A stretch of DNA of 64,000 nucleotides from Sporolactobacillus nakayamae (GTDB taxonomy: Bacteria > Bacillota > Bacilli > Bacillales > Sporolactobacillaceae): contig NZ_FOOY01000007.1 of the NCBI RefSeq assembly GCF_900113325.1, positions 1 through 64,000 of the forward strand, given 5' to 3'. Shown here one piece after another: positions 8,711 to 16,607 of the stretch (position 1 is the stretch's first letter; every line of letters begins with the position of its first letter). Made by a program: the position numbers and the translations under genes. Under the pieces are notes generated by a model. That model saw only the letters and a list, made by a program, of their open reading frames with translations. It did not search any database and was not told the origin of the DNA.

Positions 8711-8859
8711 GAACGCTCATCCTCCTTAAAGGCTTGTAATATACATACGTCTGATTTTCATCAAAAGTTTCCGTTGTCCACTTATCTTTATGCAAACATA
8801 AACGAATTTAAAAGGCTTACATCCATTATACAAATAAATTTTAAAAAATCAAAAATCAG

Positions 8860-8893
8860 AAGAAAAGACGGCCCCTTTTTAGAGAGCCGCCTT
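8860..8893 (-). terminator. Terminator of the two-small-ORF unit
   Basis: The minus strand reads AAGGCGGC, a 13-nt loop, GCCGTCTT, then TTCTTC. It lies 20 nt after the stop codon of the ORF at 8914. Confidence 0.65.
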
Positions 8894-8913
8894 CCTCACC
8901 TTTTGACCCGGTT

Positions 8914-9060
8914 TTACTTTTGGTGACGCCTTGCATTAACCTCAAGAATTTTTCCTGATTGTGTCTGCTGCGTTTCGCCGTTCACTTGATTCGGCGAATG
9001 TTTGGCATGAGATGTGCCGAAACGCTTGATCATTTCATCGGTTCTGCCCGGCTCTTTCAC
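8914..9060 (-). CDS. Small hypothetical protein, 48 residues
   Basis: Starts at GTG 9060 with GGAGG 8 nt upstream and reads VKEPGRTDEMIKRFGTSH, ending QSGKILEVNARRHQK. It is basic, hydrophilic, Asn/Gln-rich, without membrane segment, cysteine or signal peptide. It begins 3 nt after the stop of the ORF at 9064 and is followed by a terminator, so the pair looks like a small operon. I do not recognise a family. A small spore or DNA-associated protein is conceivable from size and charge, but nothing proves it. Confidence 0.6.
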   Translation of the reverse strand: MKEPGRTDEMIKRFGTSHAKHSPNQVNGETQQTQSGKILEVNARRHQK

Positions 9061-9063
9061 CTG

Positions 9064-9237
9064 TCATCCCTCCGTATGATCGTGATGACGCTGCTTATCA
9101 TGTGCAGAAAACATCCGTTCACCGGGGCGGGTATTTATGCTCCCGTCCGGACGCTTCGATGCGTGCGAAGGATCCGCCGCCGGCCAAAGTTCTTCTTCTT
9201 TCTGCACACTGTATCGTGTTCCCGGCTTATCCACCAA
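9064..9237 (-). CDS. Small hypothetical protein, 57 residues
   Basis: Starts at TTG 9237, 8 nt after AAAAGGAGG, and reads LVDKPGTRYSVQKEEELWPA, ending with a His-rich tail HDKQRHHDHTEG. Hydrophilic, no membrane segment. The unusually strong ribosome site and the 3-nt gap to the next small ORF support real translation. The open frame extends further upstream to an ATG at 9282 without a ribosome site. No family recognised. Confidence 0.6.
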   Translation of the reverse strand: MVDKPGTRYSVQKEEELWPAADPSHASKRPDGSINTRPGERMFSAHDKQRHHDHTEG

Positions 9238-9324
9238 GGTCAAAACCTCCTTTTCAAAAGGTGGTCTTATTATGTGCGGCATCGCTTTTTCTATTCAAAA
9301 AAATGGAGCAATTTTTCACGTGAT

Positions 9325-9837
9325 TTACTTTTTACTCCGCGCTTCTATGTAACGCTTCTCCTCTGCAGGAGACAACAGGCCTGTAGCCTTTCCGATCGTT
9401 CCGCCCTGCAGCTTCCATACTGCATTATGATCCTGATCCACTTTGGAGAAATCACCCTTCTTCCAGCGTTTTAAAATCGCTTGGTACGTCTTTTCATAGG
9501 TAAATTTATTCTGATCCAGCGCGCGGTACAGCCAATCAACTCGATTTTGCGTGATTCGAATGTAGCCCCATTTCTGATCGGCCTTAACCTTTTGATGCGC
9601 CATTTCATGGATGAACAGCTGCATGTCGTCATCGGTCAGGTCATTGATTTTTTTATCCTCACCAAACGGATTTTTCTTGTCACTAGGATCCGCCTGGTTG
9701 ATTTTTTCAATCATTTTCTCTGCCGTCTGCTGACGTAATTCGTTATGCTGCTGTTTCTGATAAAAGAGATAACCTGCTCCGCCAATAATAGCAAAGATGA
9801 TCAGGCATCCCAGGATTATAAAAATAGCCCTTTTCAT
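9325..9837 (-). CDS. Membrane-anchored protein, DUF6241-like
   Basis: A 170-residue protein with an N-terminal transmembrane anchor (residues 5-25, IFIILGCLIIFAIIGGAG) and an external, charged domain. The region MQLFIHEMAHQKV, then QKWGYIRITQNRVDWL and KLQGGTIGKATGLLSPAEE resembles DUF6241 proteins of Bacillus as I recall them. HEMAH looks like a zinc-protease HExxH but lacks the second glutamate-containing helix in the usual place, so enzymatic activity is doubtful. Function unknown. Confidence 0.65.
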   Translation of the reverse strand: MKRAIFIILGCLIIFAIIGGAGYLFYQKQQHNELRQQTAEKMIEKINQADPSDKKNPFGEDKKINDLTDDDMQLFIHEMAHQKVKADQKWGYIRITQNRVDWLYRALDQNKFTYEKTYQAILKRWKKGDFSKVDQDHNAVWKLQGGTIGKATGLLSPAEEKRYIEARSKK

Positions 9838-9911
9838 GTCGCGTTCCCCCCATGTTTAGGGTACTTGAGATCAGCATGATGTACAAGAATAAAACAGAAA
9901 ATACTGGAAAT

Positions 9912-9945
9912 AAAAAAGCCCGGCGCATTGTGACACGCCAGACCG
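9912..9945 (-). terminator. clpP terminator
   Basis: The minus strand reads GTCTGGCG, a 10-nt loop, CGCCGGGC, then TTTTTT, just after the clpP stop codon. Confidence 0.8.
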
Positions 9946-9955
9946 AATGACTTCT

Positions 9956-10543
9956 TTACAATTTTTTAATGATTTTATCGATGAAGCCGTACTCCTTCGC
10001 TTGTTCAGCCGTTAGGAAGTTGTCGCGATCCGTGTCCTTCAGGATCTGTTCGTAGCTCCGGTTCGATGTCTCCGAAAGAATCTTGTTCAACTTTTCTTTC
10101 GTTTTCAAAATGTGTCGCGCACTGATTTCGATATCACTTGCCTGACCCTGCGCGCCACCGAGCGGCTGATGAATCATCACTTCGCCGTTTGGAAGCGAAA
10201 GACGTTTGCCTTTTGTTCCCGATGTCAGGATGATTGAGGCCATTGACGCAGCCATGCCAACACAAATCGTCTGAATGTCCGGCTTAATAAAATTCATCGT
10301 GTCTAGAATTGCAAAGCCGGCAGACACCGAGCCGCCTGGACTGTTGACGTAAATGGAGATATCCTTTTCCGAATCCTCAGAGGCTAAGAAAAGCAGCTGT
10401 GCAACAATGCTATTAGCAACTTCATCGTTGATCTCCGAACCAAGAAAAATGACACGGTCTTTCAGCAAACGCGAGTAAATATCGTAGGAACGTTCCCCGC
10501 GGCTGGATTGTTCAATGACATATGGAATAAAAAATGACGACAC
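9956..10543 (-). CDS. clpP: ATP-dependent Clp protease proteolytic subunit ClpP
   Basis: A 195-residue serine peptidase with catalytic triad S100 (GMAASMAS), H125 (MIHQPLGG) and D174 (DTDRDNF). ClpP forms tetradecamers fed by ClpC/ClpX/ClpE. The GTG start at 10543 has GGGAGG 7 nt upstream. It follows a sigma-factor gene by only 39 nt with no terminator between, and no CtsR-type direct heptad repeat is visible in that gap. In B. subtilis clpP is far from oriC, so this location is atypical; whether a second clpP exists cannot be seen here. Confidence 0.96.
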   Translation of the reverse strand: MSSFFIPYVIEQSSRGERSYDIYSRLLKDRVIFLGSEINDEVANSIVAQLLFLASEDSEKDISIYVNSPGGSVSAGFAILDTMNFIKPDIQTICVGMAASMASIILTSGTKGKRLSLPNGEVMIHQPLGGAQGQASDIEISARHILKTKEKLNKILSETSNRSYEQILKDTDRDNFLTAEQAKEYGFIDKIIKKL

Positions 10544-10582
10544 AGTAATTCCTCCCTGTAATTCGATTCAATTATTTTATTT

Positions 10583-11251
10583 TTAAGCAGCCAGCCGGCA
10601 GGTAATGCCAGAGCCGCCGAAACCTGATTTACGCGCATTATACAGGCGCGTTTCCTCATGATAAAGGGTAAGCAGCTGATCCGGATCACCGCTTTGAAAA
10701 GCACTGATGTAACGCGCCAAACGCCGCTCACCAGGATGCGCGTCCAAGCTCGGCTGATGGGATGCAACGCACCTTTTCGCTCGATGATAAATGACACGCA
10801 CATTACCCTCAGTCTCTCCCAATCGCTTGGCGACTTCAGATGCGGTCAGTCCCAAACCAGCCTGCATTAAGTATACCAGTCTTTGCCTTGCATTTAACTT
10901 TTCAAGCACGATTTTCATCGCTGCAGCGAAATGGTCGCTTGTGTTCTTTTCGTCACTGCGCCCAGCGACATCATCAAATGATTCCTGAGTCTCTTCCGTC
11001 ACGCGCACTTTTCGGTGATCGTCAATCCATGTGTTTGAGATGATGCGAAAGACATACGCCTTCGTGAGCGGCCGTGTCTCGCGCTCCTGCCACGCCTTGA
11101 AACATTTCATCATCGCGCGCTGAAAAAGGTCGTCGCCATCCCAAGTATTCCCCGCAAGTCTTACGCACTGCCTGCGCATCATCGTCATATACGGACGAAT
11201 GCGCTGCGCAAATGCATCATCCCGAGCTTGATTTTCCAATTGGCTGTTCAA
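10583..11251 (-). CDS. ECF-type RNA polymerase sigma factor with short C-terminal extension
   Basis: A 222-residue sigma-70 family protein. Region 2 covers roughly residues 20-80 (GNTWDGDDLFQRAMMKCFKA, then AYVFRIISNTWIDDHRK) and region 4 residues 115-160 (LTASEVAKRLGETEGNVRVI). The tail RYISAFQSGDPDQLLTLY looks like the beginning of the SnoaL/NTF2-like domain found in SigJ/ECF41-type factors, but the chain stops about 30 residues later, so the extension is much shorter than usual. No anti-sigma gene is adjacent; clpP follows at 39 nt. Confidence 0.85.
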   Translation of the reverse strand: MNSQLENQARDDAFAQRIRPYMTMMRRQCVRLAGNTWDGDDLFQRAMMKCFKAWQERETRPLTKAYVFRIISNTWIDDHRKVRVTEETQESFDDVAGRSDEKNTSDHFAAAMKIVLEKLNARQRLVYLMQAGLGLTASEVAKRLGETEGNVRVIYHRAKRCVASHQPSLDAHPGERRLARYISAFQSGDPDQLLTLYHEETRLYNARKSGFGGSGITCRLAA

Positions 11252-11341
11252 TCTGCTGCCTCCTCCTTTGCCTTTATATCTGTATAAACGAAAAAGTCGC
11301 TTTAAATGTTACACGTCGATTATTTGATCAATAGCCGCCCA

Positions 11342-11474
11342 CTACTCGTCAATAATGTACTTCGTGAAGCCCTCAGAAAATTCCTCTAACCAATTACCCG
11401 CTGCGTCAAGCCCAAGTGAGAAACAACGAGCCTGATCCTCCCGTGACAACAGCCGTCACCTTTGTCATTCTCAT
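11342..11474 (-). pseudogene. Possible gene remnant or very small ORF
   Basis: On the minus strand an ATG at 11474 after GGAGG opens MRMTKVTAVVTGGSGSLF, which looks like the nucleotide-binding start of a short-chain dehydrogenase but stops after about 20 residues. A second frame from an internal TTG reads REDQARCFSLGLDAAGNWLE and ends at 11342. It may be a deletion scar or two tiny ORFs. The rest of 11252-11597 shows nothing I can name. Confidence 0.25.
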
Positions 11475-11558
11475 GCCCCCTCCGTCGAAGGCTGACCAAT
11501 AAATTACTTTTGACTGTAACAAACTTAAGAAAGACATTCAAGAAAAGCGACACTGCCA

Positions 11559-11564
11559 TATAAT
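11559..11564 (+). promoter_or_regulatory. Candidate promoter -10 for the Nudix gene
   Basis: A perfect TATAAT lies 34 nt before the start codon, with TTCAAG 16 nt upstream as a weak -35. No other -10-like sequence is better placed. Confidence 0.45.
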
Positions 11565-11597
11565 GAAGAAAAAAAGAAGTATGATCGGAGGAATTCG

Positions 11598-12035
11598 ATG
11601 TTTCTTGTCATCGTTGAGGCCGCCATTTATCATGAAGGACGCTGGCTGATTATTAAACGCAGCGAAAGAGAAAAACACGCTGCCGGATTGCTTGCGCTCG
11701 TCGGCGGAAAAGTGGATCTGAATGATCACCCGAATGATATTTTAGAACATGCGCTGCGCCGCGAAATTAAAGAAGAAATTGCGATTGATGTAGGTGAGCT
11801 CACGTACGTAAAAAGCGCCTCGTTTCTCCTTCCCGAAGGACGATGCGCGCTTGAGGCAATCTTTTTATGTAGTCCGAAATCCGGCATACCGCATGCCGTC
11901 AGTGCCGATGAAATCGCCGAATTTTACTGGTTGACAACCGAAGAGGTTCTAAGCCATCCCAAAGCGCCTGACTATCTCAAGGATCAAATCGTACAAGCAG
12001 AGCGCGTGCTTCGAAACATTCAGGCTTCAAAATAA
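11598..12035 (+). CDS. Nudix hydrolase
   Basis: A 145-residue protein with a Nudix box GGKVDL...EHALRREIKEEIAIDVG (residues about 36-68), including the metal-binding REIKEE. Two or three extra residues sit between the glycine and the helix, as in some Nudix subfamilies. Such enzymes hydrolyse nucleoside diphosphate derivatives; the substrate cannot be read from the sequence. GGAGG precedes the ATG. It is on the plus strand, against the direction of replication and of its neighbours. Confidence 0.88.
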   Translation: MFLVIVEAAIYHEGRWLIIKRSEREKHAAGLLALVGGKVDLNDHPNDILEHALRREIKEEIAIDVGELTYVKSASFLLPEGRCALEAIFLCSPKSGIPHAVSADEIAEFYWLTTEEVLSHPKAPDYLKDQIVQAERVLRNIQASK

Positions 12036-12182
12036 AATTGAATTTCATCCTCGCTTAATGACTCATAAAAAAAACTTATAAGCATCATCAATAAAATTGT
12101 GTACATTTTGTGTAGATTTTTTGTCAAAAATGTGATAACGTTTGTGACATTGAAATCCATTAGAGTGAGGCCTTCATTAAAC

Positions 12183-12620
12183 ATGAAAAGTACTTTTTTC
12201 AGTAAACGTATAGGTATTGCAGTTTTAGTAGCAGCCGCTCTTGTCATTGCAAGTTTGGCCACTTACGGAGAAGTGATTGACTACAAGGCAACGCAGAGTA
12301 TTGAGACGGAACAATCCGTTCATTCGTATTCCTTTCGAAGCAATCGAACGATCTTATTACATTTAACTAATGGTTACGTGATTCATTTAGATTTAAGTTC
12401 TGTTCCCCTAAATGTTCAGCTGGGAAACAAGAACACACTCCATCGCTTTCCCGGCCATTTTTCTAAATATGGAACAGCGAACGATCACGGATACGTTTTA
12501 ACGTTGACACCAAAAGAATATAAGTCGTTTAATCAAGACTTTTTAAATAATTATGGCGAAGCCGGCATGTTCATTCATAAAAAGCAAGAAGCTTCCGAGC
12601 TGGTTTATATATCCCTTTGA
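12183..12620 (+). CDS. Membrane-anchored hypothetical protein
   Basis: A 145-residue protein with an N-terminal signal anchor (residues 9-28, RIGIAVLVAAALVIASLATY) and an extracytoplasmic domain without recognisable motif. The frame stays open upstream to 12099, but the ATG at 12183 sits right before the hydrophobic segment. The only ribosome site, GTGAGG, is 12 nt away and weak. A strong bidirectional terminator follows. Family not recognised. Confidence 0.6.
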   Translation: MKSTFFSKRIGIAVLVAAALVIASLATYGEVIDYKATQSIETEQSVHSYSFRSNRTILLHLTNGYVIHLDLSSVPLNVQLGNKNTLHRFPGHFSKYGTANDHGYVLTLTPKEYKSFNQDFLNNYGEAGMFIHKKQEASELVYISL

Positions 12621-12651
12621 TCCTTTTGAAAAACCATTTTGAAAATACCTA

Positions 12652-12686
12652 AAACAAAAGCGCCCGATTAGGAGCGCTTTTGTTTT
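12652..12686. terminator. Bidirectional intrinsic terminator
   Basis: AAAACAAAAGCGC, an 8-nt loop, GCGCTTTTGTTTT: A-rich on one side and T-rich on the other, so it can stop transcription of the plus-strand gene at 12183 and of the minus-strand tRNA-Arg. Confidence 0.85.
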
Positions 12687-12808
12687 AGACAACTGAATTC
12701 TTCATACCCATGCAAAAAACGCATATTTCGGTATCAACAATCAAGTTAATCAACATAAGGGGTCTCAGCCAAACGGCTGAAACCCTTGATAGTAAAGCAT
12801 TTACATTA

Positions 12809-12881
12809 TGGCCCTGGCAGGAATCGAACCTGCGACGCACGGTTTAGGAAACCGACGCTCTATCCACTGAGCTACAGAGCC
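12809..12881 (-). tRNA. tRNA-Arg (anticodon CCT)
   Basis: A 73-nt minus-strand cloverleaf. The acceptor GGCTCTG pairs with CAGGGCC, the anticodon loop TTCCTAA places CCT at 34-36, and the T-arm GCAGG-TTCGATT-CCTGC is intact. CCA is not encoded: the discriminator A is followed by TAA. It reads the rare AGG codon. Confidence 0.93.
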
Positions 12882-12965
12882 GCAGCTCGCACAATTTTTG
12901 CGACATAGTGTATTATACAGAAAAAGAGAGGGTTTGAACAGGGCATTGCCCTTTGAGCCACAAAT

Positions 12966-12996
12966 AAAAGCAGCCCTTTTTTAGAGAGGACTGCTT
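12966..12996 (-). terminator. csp terminator
   Basis: The minus strand reads AAGCAGTCC, loop, GGGCTGCTT, then TTATTT, 26 nt after the csp stop codon. Confidence 0.75.
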
Positions 12997-13021
12997 CCGC
13001 ATCATCGGTTATGGCCGAAGA

Positions 13022-13222
13022 TCACAGTTTTGTAACGTTTGCTGCCTGAGGTCCGCGGTTACCTTCAACAATTTCGAAGCTAACTTCTTGACCTTCTTCA
13101 AGCGTTTTGAAACCGTCGCCTTCGATTGCAGAATAGTGTACGAATACATCATTTCCGCCATCAACTTCAATGAAACCGTAGCCTTTTTCTGCGTTGAACC
13201 ATTTTACTTTACCGTTTTGCAT
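13022..13222 (-). CDS. csp: Cold shock protein (CspB/CspA family)
   Basis: A 66-residue single OB-fold protein with RNP1 KGYGFIEV (13-20) and RNP2 VFVHY (26-30). It binds single-stranded RNA/DNA and acts as an RNA chaperone. The ribosome site GGGAGG precedes the ATG. The promoter lies about 180 nt upstream, so the mRNA has a long leader, and that leader holds a terminator-like hairpin (13303-13355), suggesting control by conditional termination. Confidence 0.95.
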   Translation of the reverse strand: MQNGKVKWFNAEKGYGFIEVDGGNDVFVHYSAIEGDGFKTLEEGQEVSFEIVEGNRGPQAANVTKL

Positions 13223-13302
13223 GTGTAACTGCCTCCCTAAAACGTTGCGCTGCCCGCGCGTGAACTAAAACCATCCACCATTTAACAACAAAAACATGTA
13301 CA

Positions 13303-13355
13303 TAAAAAACAGACCTTTCCAGAAGTAAAAACTACTACACTTCTAGGAAGGGTCT
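13303..13355 (-). promoter_or_regulatory. Terminator-like hairpin in the csp leader
   Basis: The minus strand reads AGACCCTTCCTAGAAG, a 14-nt loop, CTTCTGGAAAGGTCT, then GTTTTTTATG. It is a 15-bp imperfect stem followed by six T, lying between the csp promoter and start codon. It looks like an intrinsic terminator used as an attenuator. Confidence 0.65.
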
Positions 13356-13403
13356 TCATTCTTACATCCAGATCTTATATTAAGTAGTAAAATGGTTTAT
13401 TAC

Positions 13404-13432
13404 AATATAGCACAATACCCATATAGTGTCAA
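13404..13432 (-). promoter_or_regulatory. csp promoter (sigma-A)
   Basis: A near-consensus minus-strand promoter: TTGACA (13432-13427) and TATATT (13409-13404), 17 nt apart. The start would be near 13397. Nothing else of note is seen from 13433 to 13640. Confidence 0.85.
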
Positions 13433-13666
13433 TAAAATCGCAAGTTTGTAAACGGATTCTTCCTTGGTATATCAACATTTCTCTGTCAAGTTCACAAATC
13501 GGAAACGATACATTAATAATCGACTTTTTTCTCTTTTTTTATACATGAATCTACAATCTTTTTCGATCTTCTCCACTTTTTTTTCTGCTTTTAAGGTGAT
13601 ACACTGAATAAATAAATCGTATATGTGTTCTTATTTTCAAATGTATTTAATGAAAGGACGTCAACA

Positions 13667-14326
13667 ATGATCGAATCTGCACCACCATCAAATAAATTAA
13701 TCTCTGTCGCCGGTATGGTTGGCATTGGAAAAACAACTTTTGCCACAGCCATAGCAAACCGCTTGAACTATCGCACATCCTTTGAAAAGGTGGACGGAAA
13801 TCCCTATCTTGATTTATTTTATAAGGATTTTGAACGCTGGGCATTTCATTTGCAAATTTTCTTTCTCGGCGAACGTTTTAAAGAAACACAAAAGATCGCG
13901 ACAAGTACCGATAACTTTATTCAAGATCGCTCAATCTATGAAGACACCGGAATCTTTGCGAAGATGCACCACGAAAAAGGAACGATGTCTGATGCAGATT
14001 ACCAAACCTACTCCAGCCTTTTTCAGGCGATGGTGATGACGCCTTATTTCCGCCATCCCAATTTACTGATCTATCTTCACGGCTCTTTGGACGCGACTGT
14101 TAATCGAATTTGCCAGCGCGGACGTGGTTTGGAAAAGGAAACTCCCCGCAGTTATTGGCGGGAAATGTTTGACCGCTATGAACAATGGATCAGCCACTTC
14201 TCCATTTGTCCGGTCTTAAAAATTAATATCGACGACTATGATGTGGTCAACGATCCTGGTTCAGCGGATGCGATTGCGATGCACATTCAGCAACTGTTGA
14301 ACGAAACGGCAGATTGTAGTTGCTAA
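13667..14326 (+). CDS. Deoxynucleoside kinase (dAK/dGK family)
   Basis: A 219-residue kinase that phosphorylates salvaged deoxynucleosides. P-loop GMVGIGKTT (16-24), the DRS motif in QDRSIYED and the arginine-rich lid RGRGLEKE are present. B. subtilis has an adjacent dck/dgk pair beside serS; here only one kinase is present, so specificity (dG, or dA/dC) cannot be assigned. The ATG at 13667 follows AAAGGA; the upstream in-frame ATG lacks a ribosome site. It is transcribed against replication. Confidence 0.88.
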   Translation: MIESAPPSNKLISVAGMVGIGKTTFATAIANRLNYRTSFEKVDGNPYLDLFYKDFERWAFHLQIFFLGERFKETQKIATSTDNFIQDRSIYEDTGIFAKMHHEKGTMSDADYQTYSSLFQAMVMTPYFRHPNLLIYLHGSLDATVNRICQRGRGLEKETPRSYWREMFDRYEQWISHFSICPVLKINIDDYDVVNDPGSADAIAMHIQQLLNETADCSC

Positions 14327-14354
14327 TAGAGGGTGTTCAAAAAGTCCGGGAAAA

Positions 14355-14640
14355 AGGCAATGAGGATCTTCTGCTAACAGCATGCACGTCCTGTGCAAAA
14401 CGCAGAAGTCACCGCATCCTGCGGAAGTTCTGTGTCAGCTTGTTTCTCCGCTCCTCACGTATCAACAGGGGAACTTCAACTAATACCATGCACGTCCTTG
14501 TGCACAACGTTGAAGTCATCACGTCCTGTGAAAGTACGCGCGGGTAGCTCGAAACTGCGCTTCCTTGATCTTCGACGCTCACGACGAGCTAGTGTCAGGC
14601 ATGCCACAGGACGTGGCGATTTGCCTGACCTCGGCTCTTT
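14355..14640 (+). repeat. Two C-type hairpin units followed by a B-type core
   Basis: Unit 1 holds TGCAC-GTCCT-GTGCA (14382-14396) and CCGC-ATCCT-GCGG (14412-14424). Unit 2 has TGCAC-GTCCTT-GTGCA and TCAC-GTCCT-GTGA (14519-14531). Then comes an 8-bp outer stem GTCAGGCA/TGCCTGAC (14594-14601 with 14622-14629) around GCCAC-AGGAC-GTGGC (14603-14617), matching the B-element core with different stem bases. No gene here. Confidence 0.8.
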
Positions 14641-14672
14641 TTGTCCTCCTTTTTGAACAGACTCTAATAGTG

Positions 14673-14718
14673 AAAACGCGCAGGCACGAGTTTATATCTC
14701 GCGCCTGCGCGTTTTTTG
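14673..14718. terminator. Bidirectional terminator between the kinase and a small ORF
   Basis: AACGCGCAGGC, loop, GCCTGCGCGTT with six T on the plus side and a short A-run on the other. It lies between convergent genes. Confidence 0.85.
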
Positions 14719-14871
14719 TTAGTTCTTATCTTCTTCACTTGTATTCTGTTTTGCTTCTCGATCTTCTTCATCTTTGGATGCTTTAGGTTTGCCGGGATTT
14801 AACGAGATACCCAGATCGTCAATCATCTTTGTCAGTCTTGCGTCATTGTTCACTTTCTGATGAAAAGGCAT
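14719..14871 (-). CDS. Small acidic hypothetical protein, 50 residues
   Basis: ATG at 14871 with GGAGG 6 nt upstream; reads MPFHQKVNNDARLTKMIDDL and then a Lys/Asp/Glu-rich tail ending SEEDKN. Hydrophilic and probably disordered at the C-terminus. It lies 33 nt after serS in the same direction, so it is probably read from the serS T-box transcript, and ends at a terminator. I do not recognise a family. Confidence 0.65.
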   Translation of the reverse strand: MPFHQKVNNDARLTKMIDDLGISLNPGKPKASKDEEDREAKQNTSEEDKN

Positions 14872-14904
14872 GGCGCACCTCCTATGAATTTGATCGAAAT
14901 GAAC

Positions 14905-16191
14905 TTAGTCCTTCGGTGTGATTCGTTCCAAATTCTTCATATACGGACGAAGTGCTTCAGGAATAATCACGCTGCCATCTTCTTGCTGATAATTTTCCAG
15001 AATAGCCGCAACCGTACGGCCAACAGCAAGACCAGAACCATTGAGCGTATGCACAAATTCAGGCTTCGCCTTTGGCCCACGCCTGAAGCGGATGTTCGCG
15101 CGGCGCGCTTGGAAATCCTCAAAATTACTGCAAGAAGAAATTTCTCTGTACGTATTTTGACTAGGAATCCACACCTCAAGATCGTACTTTTTCGCAGCCG
15201 TAAATCCTAAATCACCAGTACAAATTGCAATCACACGATAAGGCAAGTTGAGTAAACGCAGCACTTCCTCAGCATGCCCGGTCAATTTTTCCAGTTCGCT
15301 GTAAGAGTCTTCTGGCTTTACAAATCGAACAAGCTCAACCTTATTGAATTGGTGCTGACGGATAATACCACGTGTGTCGCGTCCCGCGGATCCGGCTTCA
15401 GAACGGAAACATGCGCTGTACGCCGCAAAAGCGATAGGCAATTGATCGCCGCTTAAAATCTCATCACGATAATAATTTGTAACGGGAACTTCGGCTGTTG
15501 GGATCAAGAAATAATCCCGATCATCAGCAATTTTAAAGGCGTCTTCTTCAAATTTCGGTAACTGACCGGTACCGGTCATGCTCGCCCGATTTACCATGTA
15601 AGGCGGCATGATCGCCTCATAACCATGCTGATCCTCGTGCAGATCAAGCATGAAGCTGATTAGTGCGCGTTCCAGACGGACACCCAATCCTTTGTAAAAG
15701 ACAAATCTGCTGCCGGTTACTTTCGCAGCGCGCTCAAAGTCAAGAATATCCAAATTGGTGGCAAGATCCCAGTGCGCTTTTGGTTCATAGGCAAATTTGG
15801 GAGTCTCACCCCAAAAACGAATCGGTTTGTTATCGTCTTCACCGGCACCCACCGGAACTGTTTCATGTGGAACATTTGGAATGGACAGCATAACTTGCTT
15901 CAATTCTTCTTCAATTTGACTGAGCTCACTGTCCATTTCCTTGATGCTGGCACTGACCTCTCGCATTGAAGTGATCAGCTCCTGTGCATCTTCCTTGGCG
16001 CGTTTTTTGGCTGCAACTTGTGCGGACACTTCATTGCGTTTCGCCTTCAGTACTTCCGTTTGACTGATCAATTCACGGCGCTTGTTGTCCAAGTCGGGAA
16101 AACGCTGAAAATCGCTGAGATCTTCACCTCTTTTATTTAATTTTCCCTTGATTTCATCATAATGATCTCGCAATCTTTTCATGTCGAGCAT
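14905..16191 (-). CDS. serS: Seryl-tRNA synthetase
   Basis: A 428-residue class II synthetase. The N-terminal antiparallel coiled-coil arm (residues about 28-100) contacts the tRNA-Ser long arm. Motif 2 ([20 protein letters not shown]) and motif 3 ([18 protein letters not shown]) are present. The start [14 protein letters not shown] at 16191 follows GGAGG. A serine-type T-box leader lies upstream and tRNA-Ser about 10 kb away. Confidence 0.96.
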   Translation of the reverse strand: MLDMKRLRDHYDEIKGKLNKRGEDLSDFQRFPDLDNKRRELISQTEVLKAKRNEVSAQVAAKKRAKEDAQELITSMREVSASIKEMDSELSQIEEELKQVMLSIPNVPHETVPVGAGEDDNKPIRFWGETPKFAYEPKAHWDLATNLDILDFERAAKVTGSRFVFYKGLGVRLERALISFMLDLHEDQHGYEAIMPPYMVNRASMTGTGQLPKFEEDAFKIADDRDYFLIPTAEVPVTNYYRDEILSGDQLPIAFAAYSACFRSEAGSAGRDTRGIIRQHQFNKVELVRFVKPEDSYSELEKLTGHAEEVLRLLNLPYRVIAICTGDLGFTAAKKYDLEVWIPSQNTYREISSCSNFEDFQARRANIRFRRGPKAKPEFVHTLNGSGLAVGRTVAAILENYQQEDGSVIIPEALRPYMKNLERITPKD

Positions 16192-16311
16192 TGCTTTTCT
16201 GCCTCCTAAACTGGGCGAAGCCACGTCTTTGACACCGGCTAGCCATAGTTCTCCTTAAACTGATACCGCTAATCCTTCATTTTTGTACATTATTATTTGT
16301 ATAAAAATAGA

Positions 16312-16560
16312 AAATCCCGTCCCCTGTAATGATAGGGACGAGATGTAACCCGCGTTGCCACCCAAATTGCCGGCACGATGTTCAACGGTCTTGCCGGCCG
16401 CTTTAGTCATTGATAACGGTAATGATCCGTGTGATCAGCCCGCAGACTGATCCAAACTCTCAAGGATGGATTCGCATTTGATCCTTCACCGCTTTCCACC
16501 AAACGCGGCTCTCTATTTAAGGAAACAAATACTACTTTTTCCTGTCATCAAGCTCTGAAA
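16312..16560 (-). promoter_or_regulatory. T-box leader of serS
   Basis: On the minus strand: a Stem I region with AGAGAGCCG, the T-box GGGTGGCAACGCGGGT (16363-16348) that forms the antiterminator and pairs with uncharged tRNA, and a terminator stem TCTCGTCCC...GGGACGGGA followed by a T-rich tract (16343-16313). A TCC triplet in the Stem I bulge region is a plausible Ser specifier, but I did not fold it. Confidence 0.9.
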
Positions 16561-16607
16561 ATTAACTAATTTAAAATTTACACTACTGTATCAAAAAAAG
16601 CAAGCGG

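Noticed and set aside
9311-9325. TTTTTCACGTGATTTAC considered as a third parS site.
   Set aside because: Only the central CACGTGA matches; the outer arms have several mismatches to the consensus.
8959-9474. A 171-codon plus-strand ORF over the two small minus-strand ORFs.
   Set aside because: No ribosome site, a composition rich in Arg, Cys and Phe as expected for an antisense shadow, and it runs across the minus-strand DUF6241-like gene end.
9640-9690. HEMAH in the DUF6241-like protein considered as a zinc metalloprotease active site.
   Set aside because: It is not followed by the usual third ligand pattern, and the surrounding sequence does not resemble a known peptidase family.
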